A stretch of DNA of 64,000 nucleotides from Alcanivorax jadensis T9. Its GTDB lineage: Bacteria; Pseudomonadota; Gammaproteobacteria; Pseudomonadales; Alcanivoracaceae. Positions 10,304-18,919 of this stretch are shown in pieces. Numbering within the stretch: the first letter of the stretch is position 1; each line of letters begins with the position of its first letter. A program made the translations under genes and the position numbers. The stretch covers positions 248,001 through 312,000 of the forward strand of contig NZ_ARXU01000002.1 in assembly GCF_000756655.1 (NCBI RefSeq), in the 5' to 3' direction. The notes under the pieces were generated by a model. The model saw only the letters and a program-made list of their open reading frames with translations, made no database searches and was not told where the DNA came from.

Positions 10304-10828
10304 GTGACCACTATCGTATCCGTACGCCGCGGCAATAGCGTTGTGATTGGCGGTGACGGCCAGGTGTCACTGGGCAACACCGTCATGAAAGGCAATGCCC
10401 GCAAGGTGCGCCGCCTCTACCACGGCAAGGTCATTGCCGGGTTTGCCGGCGGCACCGCCGATGCCTTCACCCTGTTTGAGCGATTTGAAGCGCAACTGGA
10501 AAAACACCAGGGCCATCTGGTCCGTGCCGCTGTAGAGCTGGCCAAGGATTGGCGCACCGACCGCGCCCTGCGTCGCCTGGAAGCTCTATTGGCCGTGGCC
10601 GACAAGGAAGCCTCACTGATCATCACCGGCAATGGCGATGTCATTGAGCCGGAAAACGACCTGATCGCTATCGGTTCCGGTGGACCCTTTGCCCAGGCAG
10701 CCGCCACCGCCCTGCTACACAACACCGAGTTGGCTGCCGGAGATATTGTCGAGAAGAGCCTGACCATTGCCGGCGATATCTGCGTCTACACCAATCAACA
10801 GCAAACCATTGAAGAATTGAGCTGGTAA
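10304..10828 (+). CDS. hslV: ATP-dependent protease peptidase subunit HslV
   Basis: HslV forms the dodecameric proteolytic core that degrades proteins unfolded by HslU. It has 174 residues. The sequence after the GTG start is [10 protein letters not shown], so Thr2 becomes the N-terminal catalytic nucleophile once Met is removed. [23 protein letters not shown] is the family signature. The start is fixed by AAAGGAG eight bases upstream. It lies four bases from hslU and behind a heat-shock-type promoter. Confidence 0.98.
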   Translation: MTTIVSVRRGNSVVIGGDGQVSLGNTVMKGNARKVRRLYHGKVIAGFAGGTADAFTLFERFEAQLEKHQGHLVRAAVELAKDWRTDRALRRLEALLAVADKEASLIITGNGDVIEPENDLIAIGSGGPFAQAAATALLHNTELAAGDIVEKSLTIAGDICVYTNQQQTIEELSW

Positions 10829-10832
10829 TCCG

Positions 10833-12167
10833 ATGCCAAACCTGACCCCGCGCGAAATTGTTCATGAACTGAACAAGCACATTGTCGGCCAAGAGCCGGC
10901 GAAAAAATCCGTTGCCCTGGCCCTACGCAACCGCTGGCGTCGCATGCAGCTTCCGGCAGAAATGCGCGCTGAAGTGGCGCCCAAAAATATTCTGATGATT
11001 GGCCCTACCGGCGTGGGCAAGACCGAAATTGCCCGCCGCCTGGCCAAACTGGCCGATGCCCCCTTTATCAAGATCGAGGCCACCAAGTTCACGGAAGTGG
11101 GCTATGTGGGCCGCGATGTGGAATCCATCATTCGTGACCTGGTGGAAATGGCCATCAAGATGCTACGCGAGAAAGCCATCGCCCGCGTCGGCAGCCAGGC
11201 TGATGATGCCGCAGAGGAACGCATTCTCGATGCCCTACTACCCGCCGCCCGCGGCGAGGAAGAGAACAAGACCGACAACAGCACCCGTCAGATCTTTCGC
11301 AAGAAACTGCGCGAGGGTGAGCTGGACGACAAGGAAATCGAGATCGAGGTGTCCAGCAACCCGGCCGGGGTGGAAATCATGGCACCGCCAGGCATGGAAG
11401 AGATGACCAGCCAGCTGCAGCAGATGTTCTCGAAAATGGGCGGCAGCGGTAACAAGCGCACCCAGAAACTGCGTGTCCGCGAAGCCTACCGACTGATCCG
11501 CGACGAGGAAGCGGCACGTTTCGTCAATGAAGACGAATTGAAGGTGCAGGCCATTGATGCGGTGGAAAACAACGGCATTGTGTTCCTGGATGAAATCGAC
11601 AAGGTGGCCAAACGCGGCGAAAGCGGCGGCACCGATGTATCCCGGGAAGGGGTCCAGCGCGATCTGCTGCCGCTGATCGAAGGCTGCACCGTGTCTACCA
11701 AATACGGCATGGTGAAAACCGACCACATCCTGTTCATCGCCTCCGGCGCCTTCCACCTGTCCAAACCCAGCGACCTGATCCCGGAGCTGCAAGGCCGTCT
11801 GCCCATTCGCGTGGAACTAAGCGCGCTGACGCCAGATGACTTCCAGCGCATTCTCACCGAACCCAGATGTTCGCTCACCGAGCAGTACAAGGCCCTGCTG
11901 GACACCGAAGGGCTTAATCTGGAGATCACCGACGACTGCATCCGGCGCATCGCCGAGGTGGCCTGGCAGGTCAACGAGCGCACCGAAAATATCGGTGCCC
12001 GCCGTCTGCACACGGTACTGGAAAAGCTACTGGAAGAGATCAGCTACGATGCCGACTCCCTGGCCACCCAGTACCACGACAAGGCGCTGGTACTCGACGC
12101 CGAAGCGGTGGACCGCTATCTGGGTGAGCTGGCCGATGACGAGGATCTGAGCCGCTACATCCTCTGA
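10833..12167 (+). CDS. hslU: ATP-dependent protease ATPase subunit HslU
   Basis: This AAA+ unfoldase docks on HslV and feeds it substrates. At 444 residues it is the normal length. Walker A is [17 protein letters not shown] near residue 57 and the pore loop is GYVGRD near residue 90. The intermediate I domain runs from about 110 to 240 and includes the acidic [10 protein letters not shown] segment. Walker B is [14 protein letters not shown] near 250. The C-terminus ends in DEDLSRYIL, the conserved tail that inserts into HslV pockets. Co-transcribed with hslV. Confidence 0.98.
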   Translation: MPNLTPREIVHELNKHIVGQEPAKKSVALALRNRWRRMQLPAEMRAEVAPKNILMIGPTGVGKTEIARRLAKLADAPFIKIEATKFTEVGYVGRDVESIIRDLVEMAIKMLREKAIARVGSQADDAAEERILDALLPAARGEEENKTDNSTRQIFRKKLREGELDDKEIEIEVSSNPAGVEIMAPPGMEEMTSQLQQMFSKMGGSGNKRTQKLRVREAYRLIRDEEAARFVNEDELKVQAIDAVENNGIVFLDEIDKVAKRGESGGTDVSREGVQRDLLPLIEGCTVSTKYGMVKTDHILFIASGAFHLSKPSDLIPELQGRLPIRVELSALTPDDFQRILTEPRCSLTEQYKALLDTEGLNLEITDDCIRRIAEVAWQVNERTENIGARRLHTVLEKLLEEISYDADSLATQYHDKALVLDAEAVDRYLGELADDEDLSRYIL

Positions 12168-12275
12168 TGGCCCGCGTCTGAGGTCGGGCATCTGACACGA
12201 AACCTGCAAGTGTTGGATGCCTGACTTCCGTCGTCCACCCCCTTTCCTGCTATGATCCCCGCCGGAGGAAAAACC

Positions 12276-12971
12276 ATGACCGCCGGCGAACAACTACAAC
12301 ACTATCTGGACCGTTTCTTTGCCCTGCGCCAGCATGGCGACGACACCCTGTTTCTCGCCCGCCTGCAACGTCTACAGGACTGGCAGGGGGAACGTCTCAA
12401 GCACACCCATCGCCATCTTCTGAACGCTCCGGCCACGGCGGAGGGCATCCGTTTTCTCCTCGAGGAAGTCTACGGTGGTCGCGAGCTGCTACCGGTGGCC
12501 CGGGAAATCCGGCGCGCCCTGCCCAAGGCCATGAAGCTGCTGCCGGACAAGGTCATGGCCACCTCCGCCAGCGCTCTGGAGGCCGCCATTCTCACCCAGG
12601 AGCTGGACGAGCAGGTCACCGACTGGCTGAGTGACGAGCTGGATCAACCGCTCACGGAGCTGACCTACCTCAAGGGGTTTCGCCAGCAAAGCCATCACCC
12701 TGCCCGCCAGCGCCAGCTACAATTGGTGGCTGAGCTTGGCCATCGGCTGGACCGCTATATCCGCTCGCGAATGATACAGACCACCTTTCGCATGGTACGC
12801 AGACCGGCCCATGCGGCAGGCTTTACGAACCTGTATGATTTCATGGATCGCAGCTTCCGGGTGATGAAGCCAGTGCCCAGTGTGGGCCTGTTGCTGGAGC
12901 AGCTGGCCGCACGGGAAGAGACCATCATGCAGAAGGTCTACGACCATCACCCGGCCCCCTTCGAGGACTGA
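12276..12971 (+). CDS. Uncharacterised FFLEE-motif-type protein
   Basis: This 231-residue soluble protein has no signal peptide or membrane helix. It contains [32 protein letters not shown] near residue 55, the motif region of a family of unknown function seen in marine gammaproteobacteria. The second half is alpha-helical and basic. The frame opens at 12252, but GGAGGAA at 12264-12270 points to ATG 12276. It ends one base before ubiE and is probably translated with it, although no functional link to ubiquinone synthesis is known to me. Function not assigned. Confidence 0.75.
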   Translation: MTAGEQLQHYLDRFFALRQHGDDTLFLARLQRLQDWQGERLKHTHRHLLNAPATAEGIRFLLEEVYGGRELLPVAREIRRALPKAMKLLPDKVMATSASALEAAILTQELDEQVTDWLSDELDQPLTELTYLKGFRQQSHHPARQRQLQLVAELGHRLDRYIRSRMIQTTFRMVRRPAHAAGFTNLYDFMDRSFRVMKPVPSVGLLLEQLAAREETIMQKVYDHHPAPFED

Positions 12972-12972
12972 C

Positions 12973-13725
12973 ATGAACGACGAAACCAAGGTCACCCACT
13001 TCGGTTACCAGCAGGTACCGTGGCAGGAAAAGCAGCAGAAAGTGGCTGGCGTATTCCGCTCGGTGGCGGGCAAATACGATGTCATGAACGACCTGATTTC
13101 CATGGGTAGCCATCGCCTGCTCAAGCGCATGACCATCGAACTTGCCGGCATTCGTCCGGGCCACAAGGTACTCGATCTGGCCGGCGGCACCGGTGACCTG
13201 GCCATCAAGTTTTCCCGTCTTGTCGGCGAAACTGGGCAGGTGGTGCTGGCAGATATCAATGACGCCATGCTGGCAGTGGGCCGCGACCGTCTGTTCGACG
13301 CGGGTTGCAGCCACAATACCCAGGTCGCCCAGGTAAACGGCGAATGCCTGCCCTTCGAAGACAACAGCTTCCACTGCATCACCATTGCCTTCGGCCTGCG
13401 CAACATCACCGACAAGGATGCCGCCCTGCGCTCCATGCTGCGGGTACTGAAACCCGGTGGCCGGCTGCTGGTACTGGAATTTTCCACCCCGGTGCACAAG
13501 CCCCTGGCCAAGGCCTACGAGCTGTACTCCTTCGGCGTATGGCCCAAACTGGGCAAGCTGATCGTCAATGACGCAGACAGCTACCAGTACCTGGCCGAGT
13601 CCATCCGCATGCACCCGGACCAGGACACTCTGCAGGGGATGATGGACCAGGCCGGCTTCGCCCGTACCGAATACTTCAACATGCTGGGTGGCATCGTGGC
13701 GCTGCACAGAGGGTTCAAATTTTGA
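12973..13725 (+). CDS. ubiE: Ubiquinone/menaquinone C-methyltransferase UbiE
   Basis: This SAM-dependent enzyme performs C-methylation of the benzoquinol ring in ubiquinone synthesis. It has 250 residues. Methyltransferase motif I is [15 protein letters not shown] near residue 67. [32 protein letters not shown] is the UbiE signature. The frame is open upstream inside the previous gene, but [15 protein letters not shown] is the conserved N-terminus. Its stop overlaps the start of ubiJ, forming a ubiE-ubiJ-ubiB operon. Confidence 0.97.
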   Translation: MNDETKVTHFGYQQVPWQEKQQKVAGVFRSVAGKYDVMNDLISMGSHRLLKRMTIELAGIRPGHKVLDLAGGTGDLAIKFSRLVGETGQVVLADINDAMLAVGRDRLFDAGCSHNTQVAQVNGECLPFEDNSFHCITIAFGLRNITDKDAALRSMLRVLKPGGRLLVLEFSTPVHKPLAKAYELYSFGVWPKLGKLIVNDADSYQYLAESIRMHPDQDTLQGMMDQAGFARTEYFNMLGGIVALHRGFKF

Positions 13726-14393
13726 GTCTGAAAGACCAGTCCCGCTCCCCCGGCCTCCTCTCCACCACCGCTCTGGCTACGGTGGAACGAGCCATTAACA
13801 CCGCCCTGCGCTCCGATCCGGCCAGCGCCGACCGGCTGGCGCTGCATGCCGGGCGCCTGCTGGCCATCGAGGTGACCTTACCGCCGCTGGCCATCTATGC
13901 GCTGATCGTGGAAGACGGGGTGGAGTTATATCACCGCAGCGATGCCAACGCGGATGTCACGGTAAAGGGCAACCCCATGGACCTGGCCTCCCTGCTGCTC
14001 AACTGGAATACCCGCCCCGGCGTCATTGGCGGCCCGGTGGATATCAGCGGCAACCGGGAACTGTTGCAGGAAATGCAGCAACTGGCCCGTGAACTGCAAA
14101 TCGACTGGGGCGCCATCCTAGAGCCGGTGACCGGCTCGGAACTGGCCCAGCAACTGGATTATAGCGCCCGTCGCCTGTTCGGCTGGGCCCGCCAGGCCGC
14201 CGGTCGGCTGACCGAGCAACTGGCCGACTACGTGGGCAACGAATCCGGCCTGACCCCCGGGCGCCGGGACGTCTACGAATTCGGTCAGGACGTGGACGAG
14301 CTGCGCATGGACGTGGACCGTCTGGATGCCCGTATCCAGCGCCTGCGCACTGCACGGTCCGGCAATACCAGCAACGGGAGCGCCACCGACTGA
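13722..14393 (+). CDS. ubiJ: Ubiquinone biosynthesis accessory factor UbiJ (SCP2 domain)
   Basis: UbiJ is a lipid-binding member of the cytosolic Ubi metabolon that holds the isoprenoid intermediates. The 223 residues contain an N-terminal SCP2-like sterol-carrier domain, with [31 protein letters not shown] at about 60-95. The C-terminal end, near 185-212, is a charged coiled coil ([19 protein letters not shown]). The start is TTG at 13722, overlapping the ubiE stop by four bases, which suggests translational coupling. It lies between ubiE and ubiB as in E. coli. Confidence 0.92.
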   Translation: MSLKDQSRSPGLLSTTALATVERAINTALRSDPASADRLALHAGRLLAIEVTLPPLAIYALIVEDGVELYHRSDANADVTVKGNPMDLASLLLNWNTRPGVIGGPVDISGNRELLQEMQQLARELQIDWGAILEPVTGSELAQQLDYSARRLFGWARQAAGRLTEQLADYVGNESGLTPGRRDVYEFGQDVDELRMDVDRLDARIQRLRTARSGNTSNGSATD

Positions 14394-16000
14394 TGCTGCC
14401 CGTTACCCGCATTCTGGTGGTCGCCCATGTGGTGTGCCGCTACCGGCTGATTGCCCTGCTGCCCTCGCATCCGCTGCGCAATGTGCTGCTGATGCTGTCA
14501 TTCCTGGTACCTTCAAGCTGGCTTGGCACCGGCAAACTCAGCGAAGGCGAGCGCCTGCAGAAGGCCCTGGAACGCCTCGGCCCCATCTTCATCAAGTTCG
14601 GCCAACTGCTGGCCACCCGCCAGGACATGCTGCCACCGGAGTGGACCAGCGCCCTGGCCCGACTGCAGGACCAGGTGGCGCCCTTCGACGGGCAACAGGC
14701 CCGGGATCTGGTGGAAGCCAGCCTGAGCCAACCCTTCGATGAGGTATTCCTCGACTTTGACACAACGCCCATGGCCGCCGCCTCCGTGGCCCAGGTCCAT
14801 GCCGCTACCCTGCACAATGGCCAACAGGTGGTGGCCAAGGTACTGCGCCCCACCATCCGTCCGGTGGTGCACCGGGACCTGAAGGTAATGGCCTTCGGCG
14901 CCCGCTGGCTGGAACGGTTGTGGCGCGATGCCCGCTATTTCCGCCCGGCCCGGGTGGTACAGGATTATCGGGACATCATCCTTGGCGAACTGGATCTGGC
15001 CGCCGAGGCCCGCAACAGCGAAACCATGCGCCGGCACTTCCTGTTCAGCCCGCTGCTGCATATCCCGGCCATTCATCTGGAGCTGTCCAGTCCCACCGTG
15101 ATCATCATGGATCGCATTCACGGCATCCCGGTGAATGATATCGAGCGCATCAAGGCTGCCGGCATTGATCCCAAGGTGCTCGCAGAACGGGGCGTGGAGA
15201 TCTTCTTTTCCCAGGTATTCCGTTTCAACTTTTTCCACGCGGACATGCACCCGGGCAACATCTTCGTCAACCCGGAACACCCGGAATCCCCCCAGTATAT
15301 GGCCGTGGATGCGGCCATCGCCGGGCGCTTGTCGAAGGAAGACCTGAACGTGCTGGGCCGCATGGTGCTGGCCGTCATGCGCGAGGATTACAGCGCCCTG
15401 GTGGATGCGGTGATCCGCGCCGGCTGGAATACCGCCCCCATCGACCGCCCCCGCTTTGAGCGGGCCGTGATCGACATTGTCGAGCCGGTGCGCTCCGCCC
15501 AACTGGACCAGCTGGAATTCGCGCCGCTGGTGATGAAGCTGTTCGATATGGCGCGCAACTACCACATCGAAATGCCGGTGCAGTACATCCTGCTGATGAA
15601 GACCCTGGTACATATCGAAGGGCTGGGGCGCAGCATTTACCCGCAACTGGATATCTGGAGCACCGGACGGCCGCTGCTGGAGGCCTGGATGCTGGCCGAA
15701 TACGGGCCCAGCGCCACGCTAAAAAAGCTGCAGAACCGCATGCCGGAGTGGACCGCCCAGCTGCCAGACATGCCGGATCTGCTGCGCGACGGTCTGGAAA
15801 GCCTGCGCGAACTGCCCTATCAACAGGACCGCCTGGAAGCCCGCTTCGAACAGGCCCTGTTACGCCATCGGCACAAGCTGTTTGCCGGTCTGGCCGGCCT
15901 GGGCTGCGCCGGCACCGCCGTGTGGCTGGCAACCCCCCATTTCAGCTGGCCACTGGCCGCGGCTGCCATGCTGCTGGTGAGCTGGAGCTGGCGGCGCTAG
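14393..16000 (+). CDS. ubiB: Atypical kinase/ATPase UbiB for ubiquinone biosynthesis
   Basis: This protein-kinase-like ATPase supports the Ubi complex, probably by extracting membrane-bound intermediates. It has 535 residues. The KxGQ motif KFGQ is at 68-71, the Ala-rich loop AAASVAQVH is at about 128-136 and the likely nucleotide lysine is in VVAKV. The catalytic region is [11 protein letters not shown]. Two membrane helices close the C-terminus (about 497-533). One oddity is that the DxG metal motif, DCG in the UbiB proteins I recall, reads D306-A-A here. D306 itself is kept, so function is probably retained. It starts on the last base of ubiJ. Confidence 0.96.
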   Translation: MLPVTRILVVAHVVCRYRLIALLPSHPLRNVLLMLSFLVPSSWLGTGKLSEGERLQKALERLGPIFIKFGQLLATRQDMLPPEWTSALARLQDQVAPFDGQQARDLVEASLSQPFDEVFLDFDTTPMAAASVAQVHAATLHNGQQVVAKVLRPTIRPVVHRDLKVMAFGARWLERLWRDARYFRPARVVQDYRDIILGELDLAAEARNSETMRRHFLFSPLLHIPAIHLELSSPTVIIMDRIHGIPVNDIERIKAAGIDPKVLAERGVEIFFSQVFRFNFFHADMHPGNIFVNPEHPESPQYMAVDAAIAGRLSKEDLNVLGRMVLAVMREDYSALVDAVIRAGWNTAPIDRPRFERAVIDIVEPVRSAQLDQLEFAPLVMKLFDMARNYHIEMPVQYILLMKTLVHIEGLGRSIYPQLDIWSTGRPLLEAWMLAEYGPSATLKKLQNRMPEWTAQLPDMPDLLRDGLESLRELPYQQDRLEARFEQALLRHRHKLFAGLAGLGCAGTAVWLATPHFSWPLAAAAMLLVSWSWRR

Positions 16001-16085
16001 ACTGTGGCACCGCACTGCGGCACACCGGATAATCCGTCGGCGCCCGCCCGCAGCAGGCGCCAACAATAAAGAAAGTACAAACGCT

Positions 16086-16421
16086 ATGTCAGATATACTC
16101 AGTCAGCTCCATCAGGTGCTTGAATCCCGCAAGGGCTCCGACCCGGACAGCTCCTACGTGGCCAGCCTGTACGCCAAAGGATTGAACAAGATCCTGGAAA
16201 AAGTGGGCGAGGAAGCGGTGGAAACCATTCTCGCCGCCCGCGACGCGGAGGTCAGCGGCAAAACCGATGCGCTGATCAGCGAAACCGCAGATTTGTGGTT
16301 CCATAGTCTGGTCATGTTGGCCAAACTGGGAGAACACCCTGACAAGGTACTGGCAGAACTGGAGCGCCGCTTCGGCCTGTCCGGCCATGACGAAAAAGCG
16401 GCGCGCGGCAGCAAGCACTGA
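16086..16421 (+). CDS. hisE: Phosphoribosyl-ATP pyrophosphatase
   Basis: HisE carries out the second step of histidine synthesis, hydrolysing PR-ATP to PR-AMP. The 111 residues contain [17 protein letters not shown] and [14 protein letters not shown], the helical segments carrying the Mg-binding acidic residues. Pseudomonads usually have hisI directly upstream; it is absent here and ubiB is the neighbour. A small GGCGCC inverted repeat lies in the 85-bp gap after ubiB. tatA follows after 43 bp. Confidence 0.94.
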   Translation: MSDILSQLHQVLESRKGSDPDSSYVASLYAKGLNKILEKVGEEAVETILAARDAEVSGKTDALISETADLWFHSLVMLAKLGEHPDKVLAELERRFGLSGHDEKAARGSKH

Positions 16422-16464
16422 ACCGCCCTGACTATCGGCGCCTGACCTACTGGAGAGAGACAGC

Positions 16465-16698
16465 ATGTTTTCCGGCATCAGCATTTGGCAGTTACTGATC
16501 CTTCTGGCCATCGTGGTCCTGTTGTTCGGCACCAAGAAGCTGCGCAATATGGGTGGCGACCTTGGCGGAGCCGTAAAAGGCTTCAAAAATGCCATGAAAG
16601 ACGGCGAGGAAGAGCAGGATCAGAAGCGCCTGGCCGACGAAGAGAAAGAGGCTCCCGAACAAAAAACCGAAAAGGACAAGGAAAAAGAACAAGCCTGA
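16465..16698 (+). CDS. tatA: Twin-arginine translocase subunit TatA
   Basis: TatA is the pore-forming small subunit of the twin-arginine pathway, which exports folded proteins. It has 77 residues. One membrane helix ([17 protein letters not shown]) is followed by the [21 protein letters not shown] amphipathic hinge, and the C-terminal tail is highly charged and rich in Lys and Glu. GGAGAG upstream supports the ATG start. First gene of tatABC. Confidence 0.96.
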   Translation: MFSGISIWQLLILLAIVVLLFGTKKLRNMGGDLGGAVKGFKNAMKDGEEEQDQKRLADEEKEAPEQKTEKDKEKEQA

Positions 16699-16745
16699 TC
16701 TGGCCCGGGCTTTCGGCTTCTCCAACGCCCCGTTAAGAGGTTTCC

Positions 16746-17099
16746 ATGTTCGATATCGGCTTTGCCGAACTTACCCTGATCTTCGTCATTGGTCTGGTGG
16801 TGCTTGGCCCCGAGCGTCTTCCCACGGTGGCGCGCACTTTGGGGCAATGGATCGGTCGTGCCCGCTCCACCTTCAATCATCTGAAAAGCGAACTGGAGCG
16901 CGAAGCGGTCACCCAGGACATGCGCGAACGCATGGAAAAACAGATGCGCGAGATGGGCCTGGATGAAGACAGCATCCGCGACGCCAAAGAAAGCCTGCTA
17001 AGCCCGGAACAGATTGCCAAGGCGAGAACCCCCCGCGACTCGCAAGCGGACTCCGCCGACGACAGTGAAAAAACCCAGGAACCACCGCGCCATGAATGA
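16746..17099 (+). CDS. tatB: Twin-arginine translocase subunit TatB
   Basis: TatB forms the twin-arginine signal receptor complex with TatC. The 117 residues start with MFDIGFAELTLIFVIGLVVLGPERLP, where the glutamate in the membrane segment and the GPERLP hinge distinguish TatB from TatA. A long amphipathic helix follows (LKSELEREAVTQDMRERMEKQ). Its end overlaps tatC by eight bases. Confidence 0.96.
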   Translation: MFDIGFAELTLIFVIGLVVLGPERLPTVARTLGQWIGRARSTFNHLKSELEREAVTQDMRERMEKQMREMGLDEDSIRDAKESLLSPEQIAKARTPRDSQADSADDSEKTQEPPRHE

Positions 17100-17850
17100 C
17101 GCCAGCAACGATTCCGGCCAGCCACTGATTGCCCATTTGCTGGAACTGCGCAATCGCCTGCTCAAAGCCATGGCAGCCATCTCCGTGGTGTTCCTGGGGC
17201 TGTTTTATTTCTCTCGAGAACTGTACACCCTCGTGGCCAAACCGCTGATGCAGGCCATGCCGGAAGGTACCAGCATGATCGCCACCGGCGTCGCCTCGCC
17301 GTTCCTGGCGCCCTTCAAACTAACCCTGTATCTGAGCATCTTCGTGGCCATGCCCTTTATCCTGCATCAGGCCTGGGCCTTTGTGGCACCTGGCCTGTAC
17401 CGGCATGAAAAACGCCTGGCCATCCCGCTACTGGGCAGCAGCGTGCTGCTGTTTTACGCCGGCGCTGCCTTTGCCTATTTCGTGGTATTCCCGCTGATGT
17501 TCCAGTTCTTTACCGCCATTGCCCCGGAAGGGGTGGCGGTGACCACGGACATCAGCAGCTATCTGGATTTTGTGCTGGCCCTGTTCCTGGCGTTCGGGCT
17601 GGCCTTTGAGTTACCCATCGCCATCGTGCTGCTGGTCAGTACCGGGGCCACCACAGTGGAAAAACTGGCCAGCGCCCGCGCCTATGTGGTGGTGGGCTGC
17701 TTCGTGGTAGGCATGCTGCTGACACCACCGGACATCATCAGCCAGACCCTGCTGGCGCTGCCCATGTGGTTCCTGTTCGAGGTTGGCCTGATGGCCGCGC
17801 GTTTGATACGTCGGGAAAAGCAGAAACAGCAGGAGACGCCCGACCCGTAG
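17092..17850 (+). CDS. tatC: Twin-arginine translocase subunit TatC
   Basis: TatC is the six-helix inner-membrane core that binds the twin-arginine motif. The 252 residues open with LIAHLLELRNRLLKA, the conserved cytoplasmic signal-binding region, and include FLAPFKLTLYLSIFVAMPFILHQAW. The frame is open upstream, but MNDASNDSG at 17092 is chosen because it overlaps tatB by only eight bases. The stop codon TAG is also the first triplet of the repeat at 17848-17946. Confidence 0.96.
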   Translation: MNDASNDSGQPLIAHLLELRNRLLKAMAAISVVFLGLFYFSRELYTLVAKPLMQAMPEGTSMIATGVASPFLAPFKLTLYLSIFVAMPFILHQAWAFVAPGLYRHEKRLAIPLLGSSVLLFYAGAAFAYFVVFPLMFQFFTAIAPEGVAVTTDISSYLDFVLALFLAFGLAFELPIAIVLLVSTGATTVEKLASARAYVVVGCFVVGMLLTPPDIISQTLLALPMWFLFEVGLMAARLIRREKQKQQETPDP

Positions 17851-17946
17851 GGTGGATTAGCCGAAGGCGTAATCCACCAGACCAGGCACATCGAACACTC
17901 TCCCACCTTATGGTGGATTACGCCCTTTGGCCTAATCTACCCCCTA
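17848..17946. repeat. Inverted REP pair between tatC and the hydrolase
   Basis: The left arm 17848-17879 (GGTGGATTAGCCGAAGGCGT plus AATCCACC) is itself a hairpin. The right arm 17911-17946 is an inverted, slightly diverged copy ending in TAATCTACCCCCTA. The GTGGATTA...TAATCCAC pattern is a repeat that I recognise from many gammaproteobacterial intergenic regions. It lies exactly between convergent genes and contributes the tatC stop codon. Confidence 0.8.
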
Positions 17947-17977
17947 CGCACAGTCTCGCGCTCGGCAGCCTCCTTCA

Positions 17978-18919
17978 TTAAAAGCGGTAGCCATTATTGC
18001 CGGTTGGCGCTGGCGGCAACGGCAACGGCGCCAGGCCATCCATACCGTCATCACGGGCCGGTGGCGCTGGTGCCGGTGCGGCGCAGCCATTGTGCTGCAG
18101 AAAATCCACTATGCGTTGCTGCACCGACGGATCCCGGGTGCTTTCGATATGCCCGCCACGCAAGCGCTGGAACGTTTTCGGCTCGCTGGCAGCAGCAAAC
18201 AACCGCTTGCCGTGGTCATAGGGAATAATCGGGTCGTCTTCGCTGTGCATCACCAGCAAGGGCGTCGGTGCCACCCCTGCAATACGGGATTCCGGGTCCA
18301 GGTCGGTGCCGGGCATACCCGGTAGCACCAACCAACGCAGCGGCCACAGCAACCAGCTGCCTTTCATCACATCATTGGTGATACCCCGATAACTGGCAAA
18401 CGCCGCCTCCAGCACCACGCAGTCCGCCGCACCCTGATTCTCGGCATCTCCCAGCACCGTCGCTGCCATGGCGCCCCCCAGGCTCTGACCAAACACTGTC
18501 AGCGGGCCCTCGGCACTCTTGGCATTGCGCAACCAGTCCAGCCCCAGCTGCACATCGTCGAACACCGCCGGCAGTTTCGGCTTTCCCTCTGACAAACCAT
18601 AGCCACGGTAATCAAGGAGAAAAACGTTATACCCCTGCTCTGGCAACCATTGCACACTGGCCAGATGGGTGCTGATGTTCTGAGCATTGCCATGAAGAAA
18701 ATACACGGTGCCACGCACATGACCATCACCGGCTGCCGGCAGCCACCAGCCATGCAGGCGCAGCCCGCGCGGATGGATCAACACCACATCCTCGTAGCTG
18801 AGCCCCTGGTTTTCCGGGTTTTGTACCCAGGGCTCCATGGGATAGAAGAACAGTTTGCTGCAGCCGGCCAGCGCCATGGCCAGCCCAGTCAGCAGGATCA
18901 GTCGAAGTACCATCGCCAT
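17978..18919 (-). CDS. Lipoprotein alpha/beta hydrolase
   Basis: This 313-residue serine hydrolase of unknown substrate appears to be membrane-anchored. The N-terminus is a lipoprotein signal with lipobox LAGC, giving Cys20 as the lipidated residue. The alpha/beta fold shows the oxyanion HGNAQN, the LDYRGYG turn and the nucleophile elbow GQSLGG. The acid is likely in MHSEDDPIIPY and the histidine in RGGHIEST. The C-terminal 40 residues are rich in Pro and Ala. Its first codons overlap the end of the DUF4105 gene by 22 bases, so the pair is co-transcribed. Confidence 0.82.
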   Translation of the reverse strand: MAMVLRLILLTGLAMALAGCSKLFFYPMEPWVQNPENQGLSYEDVVLIHPRGLRLHGWWLPAAGDGHVRGTVYFLHGNAQNISTHLASVQWLPEQGYNVFLLDYRGYGLSEGKPKLPAVFDDVQLGLDWLRNAKSAEGPLTVFGQSLGGAMAATVLGDAENQGAADCVVLEAAFASYRGITNDVMKGSWLLWPLRWLVLPGMPGTDLDPESRIAGVAPTPLLVMHSEDDPIIPYDHGKRLFAAASEPKTFQRLRGGHIESTRDPSVQQRIVDFLQHNGCAAPAPAPPARDDGMDGLAPLPLPPAPTGNNGYRF

